A DNA stretch of 7,431 bases, taken from positions 1 to 7,431 of the forward strand of contig JAMOAF010000951.1 of NCBI GenBank assembly GCA_023621895.1. Direction: 5' to 3'. The notes under the pieces are model-generated. The model was given only the letters and a program-made list of their open reading frames with translations. It was not told the DNA's origin and did not search any database. Each line of letters begins with the position of its first letter. The stretch's first letter is position 1. This document shows positions 6,984 through 7,431 of the stretch, piece after piece. This DNA comes from Planctomycetota bacterium. Its GTDB lineage: Bacteria; Planctomycetota; Planctomycetia; Pirellulales; Thermoguttaceae. Both the position numbers and the translations under genes were made by a program.

Positions 6984-7126
6984 GCTTGAGCCGGAAGCCC
7001 GAATCCGTGAGCTGCCTCTTGTCAGCCTCTCGCGAAAGGTGGTTTGCGAACTCGTCTGAGTGGTTGTCACCGACCGACAGCATCCGACGGAATTCCGAAG
7101 CCAGGCCAATCGCGGTGAGAATCGGC
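6984..7126 (-). other. Unique spacer between arrays, possible gene relic
   Basis: This 143-base stretch does not resemble either repeat unit. Read on the minus strand it gives an open, protein-like segment from about 7118 downward: ILTAIGLASEFRRMLSVGDN, then HSDEFANHLSREADKRQLTD and SGFRLKQRG, with mixed charge and hydrophobicity. That segment runs straight into translated repeat sequence at one end and meets a TAA within array B at the other. The only ATG (7083) has no clear Shine-Dalgarno. It may be a fragment of a gene broken up by repeat expansion, or simply a chance open frame; the plus strand also offers a short open stretch (LEPEARIRELPLVSLSRKVV). I do not recognise a family. Confidence 0.3.
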
Positions 7127-7431
7127 GCGCTGGCTGGCGGTCGCTGCCGCGCGGGCGACGCGTGTTAGCCGCCAACCTTGCGCTCCATCCGGACGAGCCG
7201 GATGGGGGCGTTTGGGTTAGGCGCTGGCTGGGGGTCGCTGCCGCGCGGGCGACGCGTGTTAGCCGGCAACCTCGCGCTCCATCTGGACGAGCCGGATGGG
7301 GGCGTGTGGGTTGGGCGCTGGCTGGCGGTCGCTGCCGGGCGCGCGACGCGTGTTAGCCGCCAACCTTGCGCTCCATCCGGACGAGCCGGATGGGGGCGTT
7401 TGGGTTAGGCGCTGGCTGGCGGTCGCTGCCG
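7127..7431 (-). repeat. Tandem array B: 94-bp units, near-identical, running off the window
   Basis: Units begin at 7127, 7221, 7315 and 7409, exactly 94 bases apart; the fourth is cut by the window end. Unit 1 and unit 3 differ at only two positions, unit 2 is more diverged. Each starts GCGCTGGCTGG, passes GACGCGTGTTAGCC, then carries the array A core in reverse complement: GCCGCCAACCTTGCGCT, stem arms CCATCCGG and CCGGATGG around ACGAG, and GGGCG. Stems lie at 7185-7205, 7279-7299 and 7373-7393. Unit 2 has CCATCTGG, which still pairs in RNA through a G-U. The GCGCTGGCTGG-to-GTGTT half (about 40 bases) is absent from array A. The period is not a multiple of three, so open frames through it are not conserved coding. 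Confidence 0.92.
7166..7210 (-). repeat. Right partner of the 45-base perfect inverted match
   Basis: Within the first 94-bp unit, this is the exact reverse complement of 6756-6800. The next unit carries several substitutions in the same part, while the third unit repeats it exactly. Confidence 0.85.

Noticed and set aside
7150..7344. The two differences between 94-bp units 1 and 3 are a C-to-G and a G-to-C four bases apart, suggesting a compensatory pair
   Set aside because: The neighbouring positions do not pair, so there is no stem for the change to preserve; probably coincidence.
6670..7408. Several plus-strand open frames of 69-139 codons across the repeat arrays
   Set aside because: Their sequence is translated repeat. 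Unit lengths 79, 85 and 94 each leave remainder 1 on division by three, so successive units fall in different frames and no repeated peptide is maintained.
6629..7431. CRISPR array
   Set aside because: Units of 79-94 bases are repeated over nearly their whole length, with no alternating short repeats and unique spacers of constant size.

Overview
The window looks like chromosomal DNA of a high-GC planctomycete (Planctomycetota, perhaps Pirellulales). This is inferred from gene content: a Tat-exported Gfo/Idh/MocA oxidoreductase next to a secreted ThuA-like protein, secreted sugar-active enzymes, and long GC-rich intergenic repeat arrays. There is no rRNA or other marker gene to settle the taxonomy.

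Layout. Bases 23-2372 hold a minus-strand pair transcribed right to left: a Tat-signal Gfo/Idh/MocA family oxidoreductase (1011-2372), then, after 58 bases, a secreted ThuA-domain protein (23-952). A 323-base divergent intergenic region (2373-2695) carries a possible promoter for the minus-strand pair and a strong 9-bp hairpin. Bases 2696-6573 hold a plus-strand pair: a secreted family C69 (Ntn-type) dipeptidase-like protein (2696-4153) and a secreted, modular GH51 alpha-L-arabinofuranosidase (4207-6573), 53 bases apart. Bases 6574-7431 contain no convincing gene. They hold two tandem repeat arrays in opposite orientation, built around the same hairpin core, separated by about 140 bases of unrelated sequence that may be a gene relic. 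The right-hand array runs off the window.

Working together. All four proteins carry an N-terminal export signal, so all probably act outside the cytoplasm. The GH51 enzyme would release arabinofuranose from plant or algal polysaccharide. The Gfo/Idh plus ThuA pair matches the ThuB/ThuA pairing known from rhizobial disaccharide oxidation and would fit oxidation of a sugar or glycoside to a keto-sugar followed by further processing. The C69 protein would cleave short peptides or a related amide. Reading these as one carbohydrate-scavenging locus is inference; the divergent arrangement permits but does not prove shared control.

The least explained part is the repeat region: a near-exact 94-bp tandem array facing a more diverged 79/85-bp array, sharing a 45-base perfect inverted match and a conserved 8-bp stem with a 5-base loop.
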